From positions 186,001 to 250,000 of the forward strand of contig NZ_FOMK01000004.1 in assembly GCF_900112615.1 (NCBI RefSeq): a stretch of 64,000 nucleotides of DNA. The letters run 5' to 3'. The translations under genes were made by a program, and so were the position numbers. The stretch's first letter is position 1. Every line of letters starts with the position of its first letter. Below, one piece after another: positions 33,587-42,984 of this stretch. The notes beneath the pieces were generated by a model. It did no database searches. It was not told the DNA's origin and saw only the letters and a program-made list of their open reading frames with translations. The stretch is from Chitinophaga sp. CF118. GTDB lineage: Bacteria; Bacteroidota; Bacteroidia; Chitinophagales; Chitinophagaceae.

Positions 33587-36088
33587 ATGAAAATTGTAAT
33601 AATAGGTAATGGCATGGTGAGCTACAAATTTTGTGAAAAAATTATTGCCAAAGCGCCAGCCGGGACCTTAGAAATAGTAATTTTTGGGGAAGAACCCCGC
33701 CCTGCATACGATAGAGTGCATTTAAGTGAATTCTTCTCCGGGAAAACAGCAGATGATCTCCTGCTGGCTCCGGCTGATTGGTATACACAAAATAATATAC
33801 GTTTACATCTCGGCGATCCTGTTCAACAGATTGACAGAGTGCATAAAACCGTTCACTCCTACAAAGATATTACGGAAACATATGATTACCTCATCATTGC
33901 TACCGGATCATCTGCATTTGTTCCTCCTATTCCGGGGGTAGACAAAAAAGGCGTATTTATATACCGTACCATCGAAGACCTGGAACTGATGCGGGACTAC
34001 GCTCCCAAAGCTACCAGGGGGGTAGTAATAGGCGGTGGCCTGCTGGGACTCGAAGCTGCTAAAGCGCTGCTGGACCTTGGCGTATCTGATACCCATGTGA
34101 TAGAGTTTGCTCCCAGACTGATGCCCCGGCAAATAGATGATAACGGCTCCCGCATGCTACAGCATAAGCTGGAAAGCCTGGGACTGCACATCCACACAAA
34201 TAAAAATACTGCCGCCATACTAGGCGAAGATGATACCATCTCTGCTCTCCAGTTTGCAGACGACTCCATCCTGGAGGCTAACATGCTGGTAATCTCTGCG
34301 GGGATTAAACCAAGAGACGAACTAGCGAAGTTATGCGGACTGGAAACCGGTCATCGTGGAGGAATCGTTGTAAACGACCAGCTCCAGACTACTGATCCCT
34401 CCATTTATGCTATTGGTGAATGCGCCTTATATAATGGTATGATCTATGGCCTGGTTGCTCCCGGCTATGAAATGGCTGAAGTGGCGGCTACCCATATTAC
34501 AGGTGAACATAAAGCCTTTACAGGTTTTGATATGAGCACCAAATTAAAACTGATTGGGGTAGATGTGGCTAGCTTCGGCGATCCGTTTGCTCCGGCAGAC
34601 ACTTCCCGGACTATCGTATTTGAAGATAGCATGAAAGGTACCTATCAGCGTATCAATATTTCCGGTGATGGCAAACTGCTTCTGGGCGGGATTCTCATTG
34701 GTGATGCTGAGGCCTATAATATGCTGCTGCAAACAACTAAAAATAAAATTATCCTCCCTCCTAACCCTGAAGATCTCCTACTGGGTGCAAGGGGTGGTAA
34801 TACCGAGTCCGGTGCTGGGGTGATGAGCCTTCCTGATGATGCATTGATCTGTAGCTGTGAGAGTGTGAGCAAAGGTGCTATCTGCGAAGCGGTGGAAGCT
34901 GGCAACGAAACACTGAATGCGGTAAAGAAATGTACAAAAGCAGGTACCTGTTGTGGTGGTTGCGTACCCATGGTGAAAGACCTGATAAGCGGTACCATGA
35001 AAGCACAGGGCAAATACATCCGCAATGTGGTGTGTGAACACTTTGCCTATTCCCGCCAGGAACTGTTCGACCTGATAAGGATTAAAGATATCCGCTCTTT
35101 CGATGAGGCACTGGATCATTATGGTCATGGAGATGGTTGTGAGATCTGTAAACCAGTAGTGGCTTCTATCATGGCCAGCCTGTGGAATGATATGATCCTT
35201 GAAAAAGGAAATGATACCGTACAGGATTCCAATGACCGCTATCTTGCTAATATCCAGAAAGGTGGTACCTACTCTGTAGTGCCCCGTATTCCAGGTGGTG
35301 AGATTACACCGGAAAAACTGCTGGTGATTGCACAGGTTGGACTGAAGTACAACCTCTATACAAAAATTACCGGCGGACAAAGAATAGACCTGTTCGGTGC
35401 TCACCTCAGCGATCTTCCTTTCATATGGGAAGAACTAATTGCTGCGGGCTTTGAAAGCGGCCATGCTTACGGAAAAGCATTACGTACTGTTAAAAGCTGT
35501 GTAGGCTCTACCTGGTGTCGTTTTGGCCTTCACGATAGTGTGAGCTTTGCCATCCGGATAGAAGAACGATATCGCGGACTTCGGGCACCGCATAAAATCA
35601 AATCGGCTGTATCTGGTTGTATCAGGGAATGTGCGGAAGCACAGTCAAAAGACTTCGGCATCATCGCTACAGATAAAGGATGGAATCTCTATGTAGGTGG
35701 TAATGGTGGTTCCAAACCACAACATGCTATTCTGCTGGCGGCTGACCTGGACAGTGATACCTGTATCCGTTACATTGACCGCTTCCTGATGTTTTATATC
35801 AAAACTGCGGATCCGCTTACACGTACAGCTACCTGGCTCAATAAGCTGGATGGTGGTATCAACTATCTGCGTAATGTAGTCGTGAACGATAGTCTGGGTA
35901 TTGCCGAACAACTGGACAATGAAATGCAGGATCTTGTAGATAAATATAAATGTGAATGGAAAGAAGTGGTGGAAAATCCTGAACTGCGTAAACGTTTCAA
36001 TCACTTTGTAAATGCACCTGGTGATAAAGATCCTACTATAAAATTTGATCCGCTGCGTGAACAGAAAAGAGCAGCTGAGTGGAAATAA
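33587..36088 (+). CDS. nirB: NADH-dependent nitrite reductase, large subunit
   Basis: NirB reduces nitrite to ammonium with NADH in the cytosol, using FAD, [2Fe-2S], [4Fe-4S] and siroheme. The 833-residue protein has a FAD-binding N-terminus (GNGMVSYKFCEK), an NAD-binding VIGGGLLGLEAAK, a BFD-like [2Fe-2S] domain (CSCESVSKGAICEAVEAG to CCGGCVPMV near 422-465) and a sulfite-reductase-type C-terminal half with the cluster/siroheme cysteines C638, C644, C678 and C682 (SCVGSTWC; SGCIREC). All key residues are intact. It heads the nitrate-assimilation operon, with nirD 8 bp after it. Confidence 0.95.
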   Translation: MKIVIIGNGMVSYKFCEKIIAKAPAGTLEIVIFGEEPRPAYDRVHLSEFFSGKTADDLLLAPADWYTQNNIRLHLGDPVQQIDRVHKTVHSYKDITETYDYLIIATGSSAFVPPIPGVDKKGVFIYRTIEDLELMRDYAPKATRGVVIGGGLLGLEAAKALLDLGVSDTHVIEFAPRLMPRQIDDNGSRMLQHKLESLGLHIHTNKNTAAILGEDDTISALQFADDSILEANMLVISAGIKPRDELAKLCGLETGHRGGIVVNDQLQTTDPSIYAIGECALYNGMIYGLVAPGYEMAEVAATHITGEHKAFTGFDMSTKLKLIGVDVASFGDPFAPADTSRTIVFEDSMKGTYQRINISGDGKLLLGGILIGDAEAYNMLLQTTKNKIILPPNPEDLLLGARGGNTESGAGVMSLPDDALICSCESVSKGAICEAVEAGNETLNAVKKCTKAGTCCGGCVPMVKDLISGTMKAQGKYIRNVVCEHFAYSRQELFDLIRIKDIRSFDEALDHYGHGDGCEICKPVVASIMASLWNDMILEKGNDTVQDSNDRYLANIQKGGTYSVVPRIPGGEITPEKLLVIAQVGLKYNLYTKITGGQRIDLFGAHLSDLPFIWEELIAAGFESGHAYGKALRTVKSCVGSTWCRFGLHDSVSFAIRIEERYRGLRAPHKIKSAVSGCIRECAEAQSKDFGIIATDKGWNLYVGGNGGSKPQHAILLAADLDSDTCIRYIDRFLMFYIKTADPLTRTATWLNKLDGGINYLRNVVVNDSLGIAEQLDNEMQDLVDKYKCEWKEVVENPELRKRFNHFVNAPGDKDPTIKFDPLREQKRAAEWK

Positions 36089-36096
36089 CTTTAAAA

Positions 36097-36441
36097 ATGT
36101 CAACTATGTCAACCAATAATTGGTTCTACGCCTGTAAAGTTTCAGATGTGCCTGCTAACGGAGGAGTATGTGTTAAGTATGGAGATGAACAAATAGCCCT
36201 GTTTCGTTTTGCAAGACGGGATGCCTGGTATGCTACGCAGAATCTTTGTCCGCATAAACAACAGATGGCATTAAGCCGTGGTATGACGGGCACACAGGAA
36301 GGGGAGCCTAAAATAGCATGCCCCTTTCATAAAAAAACATTTTCTCTGGCAGATGGACGATGCCTGTCGGACGACACGGAGTGCGGTATCACTACCTATC
36401 CAGTAAAAGTGGAAGAAGATCTTGTCTATATTGGCATATGA
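36097..36441 (+). CDS. nirD: Nitrite reductase small subunit, Rieske type
   Basis: A 114-residue NirD/Rieske_2-type protein that pairs with NirB. The ATG at 36097 is chosen over a GTG at 36079 that would overlap nirB. The complete Rieske ligand pattern is present: C51-P-H53 and C75-P-F-H78, so it probably binds a [2Fe-2S] cluster; the E. coli NirD, as I recall, lacks these ligands. It is likely the electron-transfer or structural partner of NirB. Confidence 0.92.
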   Translation: MSTMSTNNWFYACKVSDVPANGGVCVKYGDEQIALFRFARRDAWYATQNLCPHKQQMALSRGMTGTQEGEPKIACPFHKKTFSLADGRCLSDDTECGITTYPVKVEEDLVYIGI

Positions 36442-36451
36442 TAATGATTTG

Positions 36452-36484
36452 GTAACTTGGATATAACACCTCTATTTAAGTTAC
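36452..36484. other. Inverted repeat between nirD and porin genes
   Basis: GTAACTT (36452-36458) and AAGTTAC (36478-36484) form a 7-bp stem around a 19-base loop in the 71-base gap. It might tune expression between nirD and the porin; weak evidence. Confidence 0.3.
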
Positions 36485-36512
36485 TAAATCCGCTAATTAA
36501 AAATCAACCAAA

Positions 36513-37871
36513 ATGATGAACAAACACTTCCTGGGAGGAGCAGTTGCTATTCTTATCTGCATGCTATCTTATCAAAACGGCCAGGCACAATTTACACTGG
36601 GGGCACAATTAAGAACAAGGACAGAATTAAGGGACGGACAAGGATCACCATTACCACTGGGCAATCAGCCAGCTATTTTCACATCACAGCGTAGCCGCCT
36701 CTCGGCTGGATTTACAGGCTACCGCTTCAAACTGGGACTAACAGTACAGGACGTACGCGTATGGGGACAGGACGTATCAACAATCAACAGGACCACAACA
36801 CAAGACAACAACGGATTTATGCTGCATGAGGCATGGGCAGAAGTCATGTTGCTGGATACTGTGGTAAAGAACAAAAGCCTCAATCTCAAAGTAGGCAGAC
36901 AGGAATTAGTGTATGATGATGGCCGCCTGCTGGGCAACCTCAACTGGTTACAACAGGCTCGCCGGCACGATGCAGCAATACTAAAATATGAAAGCAAATC
37001 ATGGATGCTGCATGTAGGCGGGGCTTTTAATCAGAACAAAGAAATGGCGGCAGGTACTATTTATACTGCCACGCCTCCAGGTGCTTACACCGCTAATACA
37101 AACGGCGGCAGTCAGTACAAAAGTCTGGAATTCCTGTACCTGGGTAAAAAACTACCTAAGGGTAATGTATCATTCCTCTTCCTGGCAGACCAGTTCAACA
37201 AGTATCACATTGACAGCGTGAACAATGTGGCTGTAAAAACATGGGATCAGGGCACCTACAACCGTGCTACTACAGGACTGTTTTTCACTAACCAGTTTAA
37301 TAAACTGAGCGTAACCGCTTCTGCTTATTACCAGTTCGGCAGTAATGCCAGTGGACAAACATTAAGCGCAGAACTACTGTCGGCATCATTTCAATACGCG
37401 CTCTGTAATTCATTCAGCGCAGGTGCTGGTGTAGATTATACTACCGGTGGATTATCTTCTTCCGGTAAAACCAGCAAAGCATTCGATCCTTTATATGGCG
37501 CCCCACATGCCTTCTGGGGACTCATGGATTACTTCTATGCTGCTAACGGTTTTGGTAACAAAGGACTGCAGGACTACTATATCAAAACGAAACTAAAGGC
37601 AGGTCCGCGGTTCCTGTTAACCGGAGATGTACATGAGTTCTTCTCTGCCAGTGCCATTCCCGGTGGAGCTACCCGGAGGTTTGGTACTGAAGCAGATCTT
37701 GTAGGAACATTTGCTCTTACTAAAATCATCAGTTTCGAAGCAGGCTACAGCCACTTCTGGAATACAGCTTCTTTAACCGCTGCAAGTGTTAAAAATGTAA
37801 CGAACGCGCAAAGCAACAGTAACTGGGCCTACCTGACAATCTTAATTAAACCAGAATTACTGTTGAAATAA
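36513..37871 (+). CDS. Alginate-export-type outer-membrane beta-barrel
   Basis: This 452-residue protein has a signal peptide ending near GQAQ and a strand-rich barrel with the alginate_exp-type beginning (LGAQLRTRTELRDGQ, TSQRSRLSAGFTGYRFKLGLTVQDVRVWGQ, NLKVGRQELVYDDGRLLGNLNW). Members serve as outer-membrane channels for anionic or other small solutes. Its place between nirD and the nitrate carrier gene suggests that it lets nitrate or nitrite across the outer membrane; a real alginate role is unlikely since no alginate genes are near. Confidence 0.85.
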   Translation: MMNKHFLGGAVAILICMLSYQNGQAQFTLGAQLRTRTELRDGQGSPLPLGNQPAIFTSQRSRLSAGFTGYRFKLGLTVQDVRVWGQDVSTINRTTTQDNNGFMLHEAWAEVMLLDTVVKNKSLNLKVGRQELVYDDGRLLGNLNWLQQARRHDAAILKYESKSWMLHVGGAFNQNKEMAAGTIYTATPPGAYTANTNGGSQYKSLEFLYLGKKLPKGNVSFLFLADQFNKYHIDSVNNVAVKTWDQGTYNRATTGLFFTNQFNKLSVTASAYYQFGSNASGQTLSAELLSASFQYALCNSFSAGAGVDYTTGGLSSSGKTSKAFDPLYGAPHAFWGLMDYFYAANGFGNKGLQDYYIKTKLKAGPRFLLTGDVHEFFSASAIPGGATRRFGTEADLVGTFALTKIISFEAGYSHFWNTASLTAASVKNVTNAQSNSNWAYLTILIKPELLLK

Positions 37872-37895
37872 TAACAACCAAAAAACTAAATTCTT

Positions 37896-39203
37896 ATGCC
37901 AGCAATCAGTAGTAATCAGCCACTTACCAAACTGCCACTTTTTAGCCTGAACACAGTGCAAATGCGAACATTCCATACTACCTGGTTAATGTTCTTTGTA
38001 TGCTTTTTCGGATGGTTCGGACTCGCACCACTGATGCCGACCATTCGCGTAGACCTGGGTCTTACCAAATCGCAGGTAGGAAACATTATTATCGCCTCTG
38101 TATCAAGCACTATCATAGCCCGCCTGATCATTGGTAAATTATGCGATACATGGGGACCGCGAAAAACGGCGGTGCGATTACTGATTGTTGGCTCTATACC
38201 TGTTTTCCTTGTAGGCTTGTCCAAAGACTACACCACCTTTCTGCTATTCCGTTTAGCCATCGGAATAATAGGTGCGTCTTTTGTGGTAACACAATTTCAC
38301 ACCTCTATGATGTTTGCACCCAACATCAAAGGAACTGCGAATGCTGTTACCGGTGGATGGGGTAACCTGGGTGGAGGTGTTACTAATATGGTGATGCCCC
38401 TGATCTTTGCTGCTATCGTTGGTTTCGGCTACACAAAAGCAGAAGCATGGAGATATGCCATGATCGCTCCGGGTATAATGATGCTGATAGTTGCTTTCCT
38501 TTATCAACGTTATACCAAAGATACTCCTGCAGGGAATTATGATGAAGTGGGGTATAATAAAAACAAAACAAAAACAGACTGGACAATCCTTGCAGACTGG
38601 CGCATATGGGCTTTAACCCTGGCCTATGGTATGTGCTTTGGAATGGAAATAACTTTCGACAACGTTGCTTCTCTTCATTTCACAGATACCTTCCATCTTT
38701 CCCAGAGCAGTGCAGGTTTTTGGGCAGGCATCTTCGGATTCATGAACATCTTTGCCAGGGCATTCGGCGGTATCGTTTCTGATAAAGTAGGAGCACGTTT
38801 TGGCATGAAAGGAAAAGGTACCCTGCTCGCGGTAGTATTGCTGCTGGAAGGAATGGGATTATTATTATTTGCACAGGCAGGAACACTTGTATTAGCTATC
38901 ATATCTATGCTCAGCTTTGCACTGTTCCTCAAAATGGCCAATGGTGCAACTTATGGTATTGTTCCTTTCATCAACGAAAAGAATGTAGGACTCGTTAGCG
39001 GTATTGTAGGTGCCGGCGGAAATCTCGGCGGTATGATGTTCGGGTTTCTTTTCAAATCCGAATCCATCTCCTACGTACAGGCATTCACATATATAGGCTG
39101 GATAGTGATTGCGGTCTCAGTGATCGTAATGCTTACAAGATTCATTAAAAAACCTGTCGCAGTGCCAACAAAAATACCTGCGCAGGTAGCATTTGCAGAT
39201 TAA
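37896..39203 (+). CDS. NarK/NasA-type nitrate/nitrite MFS transporter
   Basis: A 435-residue major-facilitator protein with about 12 membrane helices. Both nitrate-signature loops are recognisable: NAVTGGWGNLGGGVTN near 148-163 and VGLVSGIVGAGGNLGGMMFG near 368-387, the repeats that hold the substrate in the NNP family. It should bring nitrate (and perhaps export nitrite) across the inner membrane. The gene ends one base before the nitrate reductase start, so the two are tightly coupled. Confidence 0.93.
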   Translation: MPAISSNQPLTKLPLFSLNTVQMRTFHTTWLMFFVCFFGWFGLAPLMPTIRVDLGLTKSQVGNIIIASVSSTIIARLIIGKLCDTWGPRKTAVRLLIVGSIPVFLVGLSKDYTTFLLFRLAIGIIGASFVVTQFHTSMMFAPNIKGTANAVTGGWGNLGGGVTNMVMPLIFAAIVGFGYTKAEAWRYAMIAPGIMMLIVAFLYQRYTKDTPAGNYDEVGYNKNKTKTDWTILADWRIWALTLAYGMCFGMEITFDNVASLHFTDTFHLSQSSAGFWAGIFGFMNIFARAFGGIVSDKVGARFGMKGKGTLLAVVLLLEGMGLLLFAQAGTLVLAIISMLSFALFLKMANGATYGIVPFINEKNVGLVSGIVGAGGNLGGMMFGFLFKSESISYVQAFTYIGWIVIAVSVIVMLTRFIKKPVAVPTKIPAQVAFAD

Positions 39204-39204
39204 C

Positions 39205-42200
39205 ATGCCAACTTCATTTAAGACAACCTGCTGTTATTGCGGTGTTGGTTGCGGGATTATAGTGAATAAGGACAGGCAGGGAAAACTGCATGTGGAAGGA
39301 GATAAAGATCACCCTGTAAATAAGGGTATGCTTTGCTCCAAAGGGATGAACCTGCATTATACCGTCATGGATACAGGTGACAGGCTACTCTATCCTGAAA
39401 TGCGCTATAACAGGTATATGCCGCGTCAGCGCGTATCCTGGGACCAGGCACTGGAAAGAACCGCCGCCGTATTTACACAGATTATTCAAAAGTATGGTCC
39501 GGATGCAGTAGCTTTCTACGCATCCGGGCAATGCTTAACAGAAGAATATTATGTAGTCAATAAACTCATCAAAGGTTTCATTGGCAGCAATAATATTGAT
39601 ACCAATTCCCGTCTGTGTATGAGCAGTGCAGTAGCTGCTTATAAAATGTCGTTGGGAGAAGATAGCGTACCGGGGAATTATGAGGATCTTGAACTGGCCG
39701 ATTGCATTTTTGTAGCCGGTGCCAATCCGGCATGGTGCCATCCAATTTTATGGCGCCGGATAGAAGCTGCTAAAGCAGCAAATCCTGCATTGAAGATCAT
39801 CGTCAGCGATCCACGCATTACACAAACCTGTGCGCTGGCAAATCTGCATCTGCAATTACATCCCGGTACGGATATCGTACTACATCATGCTATAGGCCGG
39901 CTGCTTATAGAACAGGGAGCTACCGATCATACTTTTATCACACAACATACCGAAGGATTTGCCCGTTATAAAGAGACGGTAATGCAACGCAGTCTCGCCA
40001 GTGCAGCAGCTATATGTGGAATCACAGAAGAGGCGATCATGGAAGCAGCGATGTATATCAGTAAAGCGAAACGTTTTATGACGCTGTGGACCATGGGATT
40101 GAACCAGAGTTCTGTAGGTGTCCACAAAAACCTTAGCCTGATAAACCTTCATCTCATTACCGGTCATATAGGAAAACCAGGATGTGGTCCCTTCTCCTTA
40201 ACGGGTCAGCCGAATGCAATGGGCGGGCGTGAAGTAGGTGGATTATCTAATCTGTTACCCGCTCATCGTCTCATGGATAACCCGGCACATCGCAAAGAAG
40301 TACAAACCTTCTGGGGAAGTGGTCCACTTTCAGAAAAGCCGGGATTAACAGCAACTGAAATGTTCGCCGCTTTAAACAGTGGTAAACTGAAAGCCATCTG
40401 GATCCTTTGCACCAATCCACTGGTAAGTCTTCCCGATGCAAGACTCGCAGAAGCAGCCCTGCAGAAAGCTAAGTTTGTAGTGGTGCAGGAAATTTCTTCC
40501 AAACCAGAAACACTGCAATATGCTGATGTAGTCCTTCCAGCTGCAGCATGGACTGAGAAAGAAGGAACTATGACCAATGCTGAGCGCCGCATCAGTTACT
40601 TACAGAAGGTGACAGATGCCCCTGGAGAGGCATTGCCAGATTCGGAAATCATTTGCCGCTTTGCACAAAAAATGGGTTATCATGGTTTCTCATATGCCAA
40701 TGCTTCAGAAATTTATGATGAACATTGCCGCCTCACTGCCGGTACTAACATAGATGTGAGCGGATTGAATTATACATTACTCAAAGAAAAACGTAGTGTA
40801 CAATGGCCATATCCCAAAGATATTTCTGGCAATGGTACACCACGTCTATTTACAGATCACCAGTTTTATACTGCTTCGGCCAAAGCAATTATTCATTCTT
40901 TCGATGATGAAAATACATCTGTTCCACCAGATGCCGACTACCCGCTAATCCTTACCACCGGCAGGATACGTGATCAATGGCATACGATGAGTAAAACAGG
41001 GAAAGTGAGCAAACTGAAACAACATATCCCCGCTCCTTTTCTGGAAATACATCCGGACGACGCAAAAGACCGTAAGATAAAAGCAGATGATATTGTAGAG
41101 ATATATAACGTTAATGGTGCTGTGCGGGTAAAAGCACAATTGAGTAACACGATTAAAAAGGGAGTGGTATTTCTTCCTATGCACTGGGGGAAAACACTAA
41201 ACAACGATCTGAACAGAGCAAATAATCTTACACATACCAGGCTGGATCCCATCTCCAAACAACCTGATTTTAAATATTCAGCAGTACAGGTACAACCCTA
41301 TAAAAAACCTCAGCAAAAAATTGTAATCATAGGCGCAGGCGCAGGTGCCTGCGGATTTGTAAAGTCTTACCGGCAGCTGAATACAACAGATGAAATCACC
41401 GTGTTCAGTAAAGAAGATCTCCCCTTCTATAACCGCGTAATGTTACCTGATTATATCAGTGGTACCCAGCAATGGGAACAACTGGTAAAAATGACAGATG
41501 ATGAAGAAACAAACTTCGATATTACCTTACACCGTGGAGTAAGTATTCTGGAGATAGACAGAGAAAATAAAACGGTGACTGATAGTAAAGGGCAGGTACA
41601 TACTTATGACATCCTGTTAATGGCAATGGGCAGCAGAGCTGCTACGCTCAAAGATACACCTCCATTGCCAGGCATATTTACCATGCGTAATCGCCGGGAT
41701 GCAGATGCCTTCGTCAAACATATTGATCCTTCTAAGGGAAAAGTGATGATAGCGGGAGGTGGACTGCTAGGTATAGAACTGGCATCGTCCCTGCGTGAAA
41801 TGAATATAGACGTAGCAGTTATACAGCGTACATCTAAACTGATGGACCGGCAGCTGGACGGACTGGGAAGCCAGCTGTTGTATGAAGAGCTGACAGACCG
41901 CGGCATAGAAATCTTATATAATGATGAGATAGAACGCTTCACAGGTTTAAAACAACTTGATGGCATACGGCTGAAAAGTGGCCGTCATGTGGCTTGCCAG
42001 GCAGTGGTACTTTCTATTGGTACCGTACCGAATATAGAACTGGCACAAGCCAGCGAACTATCCTGTAACCGCGGGGTGGTTGTAAATGAATACCTGCAAA
42101 CCAGCGATCCTGACATCTATGCTATTGGTGAAATAGCTGAATTCAATGGCACCCTGTATGGAATTACCGCAGCAGCAGAACAACAGGCAGCTGTAGTTGC

Positions 42201-42726
42201 CCGTTATCTCAGCGGTGATATTACCGGTTATTACCAGGGATCGCTTTTTATGAATATCCTGAAGATGCATGGCACAGATCTCTGCTCTTTAGGCACAATA
42301 GAAACACCGGATGACCCTGCATATGAAGAGGTCATCTTCATTGATAAATCAAAACGTTATTACAAAAAGTGCCTGATCCATAACGACCGGTTAATAGGTG
42401 CTATCCTGATTGGTGACAAGTCCGAATTCCTGGAATTCAAAGATCTGATCAGTAACAAGATAGAACTCTCTGATAAAAGACTGGAACTTTTAAGATCAGG
42501 TAAAAAGGGTGAGCCGGTAATTGGTAAGCTCATATGCAGCTGTGGCAGTGTGGGTGAAGGTAATCTTACGGCGAAAATTAAAGAAGGCTGTAATAGCCTG
42601 GAGCAATTATGTCAGTCCACCGGTGCGGGCATGGGCTGTGGTAGTTGCAGATCGGAAGTGAAGGCATTATTGGAAAAGGCAATACCAGGGAAGAAGAAAA
42701 CAGATCATATGCAGAAAGTATTTTAA
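39205..42726 (+). CDS. Assimilatory nitrate reductase fused to NirB-like FAD/[2Fe-2S] module
   Basis: The 1173-residue protein has two parts. Residues 1 to about 700 are a molybdopterin oxidoreductase with [4Fe-4S] ligands C9, C12, C16 and C44, the Nap/Nas-type CSKG lysine and the probable Mo ligand Cys138 (NSRLCMSS). Residues about 703-1100 are a pyridine-nucleotide-disulfide oxidoreductase (IVIIGAGAGACGF, then VMIAGGGLLGIELASSL), ending in a BFD-like [2Fe-2S] domain at about 1110-1160 (CSCGSVGEG to GCGSCRSEV). No Tat signal is present, so it acts in the cytosol. The fused module probably feeds NAD(P)H electrons to the catalytic half, as NasB does for NasC in Bacillus. Formate dehydrogenase is less likely given the neighbours. 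The ATG at 39205 avoids overlap with the carrier gene. Confidence 0.9.
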   Translation: MPTSFKTTCCYCGVGCGIIVNKDRQGKLHVEGDKDHPVNKGMLCSKGMNLHYTVMDTGDRLLYPEMRYNRYMPRQRVSWDQALERTAAVFTQIIQKYGPDAVAFYASGQCLTEEYYVVNKLIKGFIGSNNIDTNSRLCMSSAVAAYKMSLGEDSVPGNYEDLELADCIFVAGANPAWCHPILWRRIEAAKAANPALKIIVSDPRITQTCALANLHLQLHPGTDIVLHHAIGRLLIEQGATDHTFITQHTEGFARYKETVMQRSLASAAAICGITEEAIMEAAMYISKAKRFMTLWTMGLNQSSVGVHKNLSLINLHLITGHIGKPGCGPFSLTGQPNAMGGREVGGLSNLLPAHRLMDNPAHRKEVQTFWGSGPLSEKPGLTATEMFAALNSGKLKAIWILCTNPLVSLPDARLAEAALQKAKFVVVQEISSKPETLQYADVVLPAAAWTEKEGTMTNAERRISYLQKVTDAPGEALPDSEIICRFAQKMGYHGFSYANASEIYDEHCRLTAGTNIDVSGLNYTLLKEKRSVQWPYPKDISGNGTPRLFTDHQFYTASAKAIIHSFDDENTSVPPDADYPLILTTGRIRDQWHTMSKTGKVSKLKQHIPAPFLEIHPDDAKDRKIKADDIVEIYNVNGAVRVKAQLSNTIKKGVVFLPMHWGKTLNNDLNRANNLTHTRLDPISKQPDFKYSAVQVQPYKKPQQKIVIIGAGAGACGFVKSYRQLNTTDEITVFSKEDLPFYNRVMLPDYISGTQQWEQLVKMTDDEETNFDITLHRGVSILEIDRENKTVTDSKGQVHTYDILLMAMGSRAATLKDTPPLPGIFTMRNRRDADAFVKHIDPSKGKVMIAGGGLLGIELASSLREMNIDVAVIQRTSKLMDRQLDGLGSQLLYEELTDRGIEILYNDEIERFTGLKQLDGIRLKSGRHVACQAVVLSIGTVPNIELAQASELSCNRGVVVNEYLQTSDPDIYAIGEIAEFNGTLYGITAAAEQQAAVVARYLSGDITGYYQGSLFMNILKMHGTDLCSLGTIETPDDPAYEEVIFIDKSKRYYKKCLIHNDRLIGAILIGDKSEFLEFKDLISNKIELSDKRLELLRSGKKGEPVIGKLICSCGSVGEGNLTAKIKEGCNSLEQLCQSTGAGMGCGSCRSEVKALLEKAIPGKKKTDHMQKVF

Positions 42727-42984
42727 TCGTTGGGATTGATTATCAGGAATAATTTATAAGAAACGATAAAATACTATCAGGGAAACATGGTAAATTGGAA
42801 TAAAACCGCATAAAATCCTCCCGAAAAGGTCCATAGTAAGGGGCCAGACGGAGTTGAGATAAATTCATCCTTCGTTCATCCTTCGTTAAAAAACGAAGGA
42901 TGAACGAAGGATGAATTTATCTCCTGACTGTATTTTATCTCTTGCATTCCCGGATTATTTGTAAAGAACAGGAAGAAATATCTT
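42727..42984. other. 258-bp gap inside the nitrate operon with a giant hairpin
   Basis: The only long gap within the rightward nitrate gene run. It contains the 32-bp inverted repeat described next and otherwise AT-rich sequence with no ORF. Confidence 0.6.
42856..42923. repeat. Perfect 32-bp inverted repeat with AAAA loop
   Basis: The left arm at 42856-42887 (GAGATAAATTCATCC followed by TTCGTTCATCCTTCGTT) is exactly mirrored at 42892-42923. Each arm contains two head-to-tail copies of TTCATCCTTCG. Transcribed, it would form a 32-bp stem with a four-base loop. No T-run follows, so it is not a classical terminator. Confidence 0.85.

Noticed and set aside
36513..37871. True alginate exporter
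   Set aside because: No alginate polymerase or modification genes are nearby; its place inside the nitrate operon makes an anion porin likelier.
39205..42726. Formate dehydrogenase alpha subunit
   Set aside because: Both families share the molybdopterin fold, but the neighbouring nitrate carrier, nirBD and the Nap/Nas-type motifs (CSKG, NSRLCMSS) fit nitrate reductase.
42856..42923. Ordinary rho-independent terminator
   Set aside because: The stem is far longer than usual and no T-run follows on either strand.
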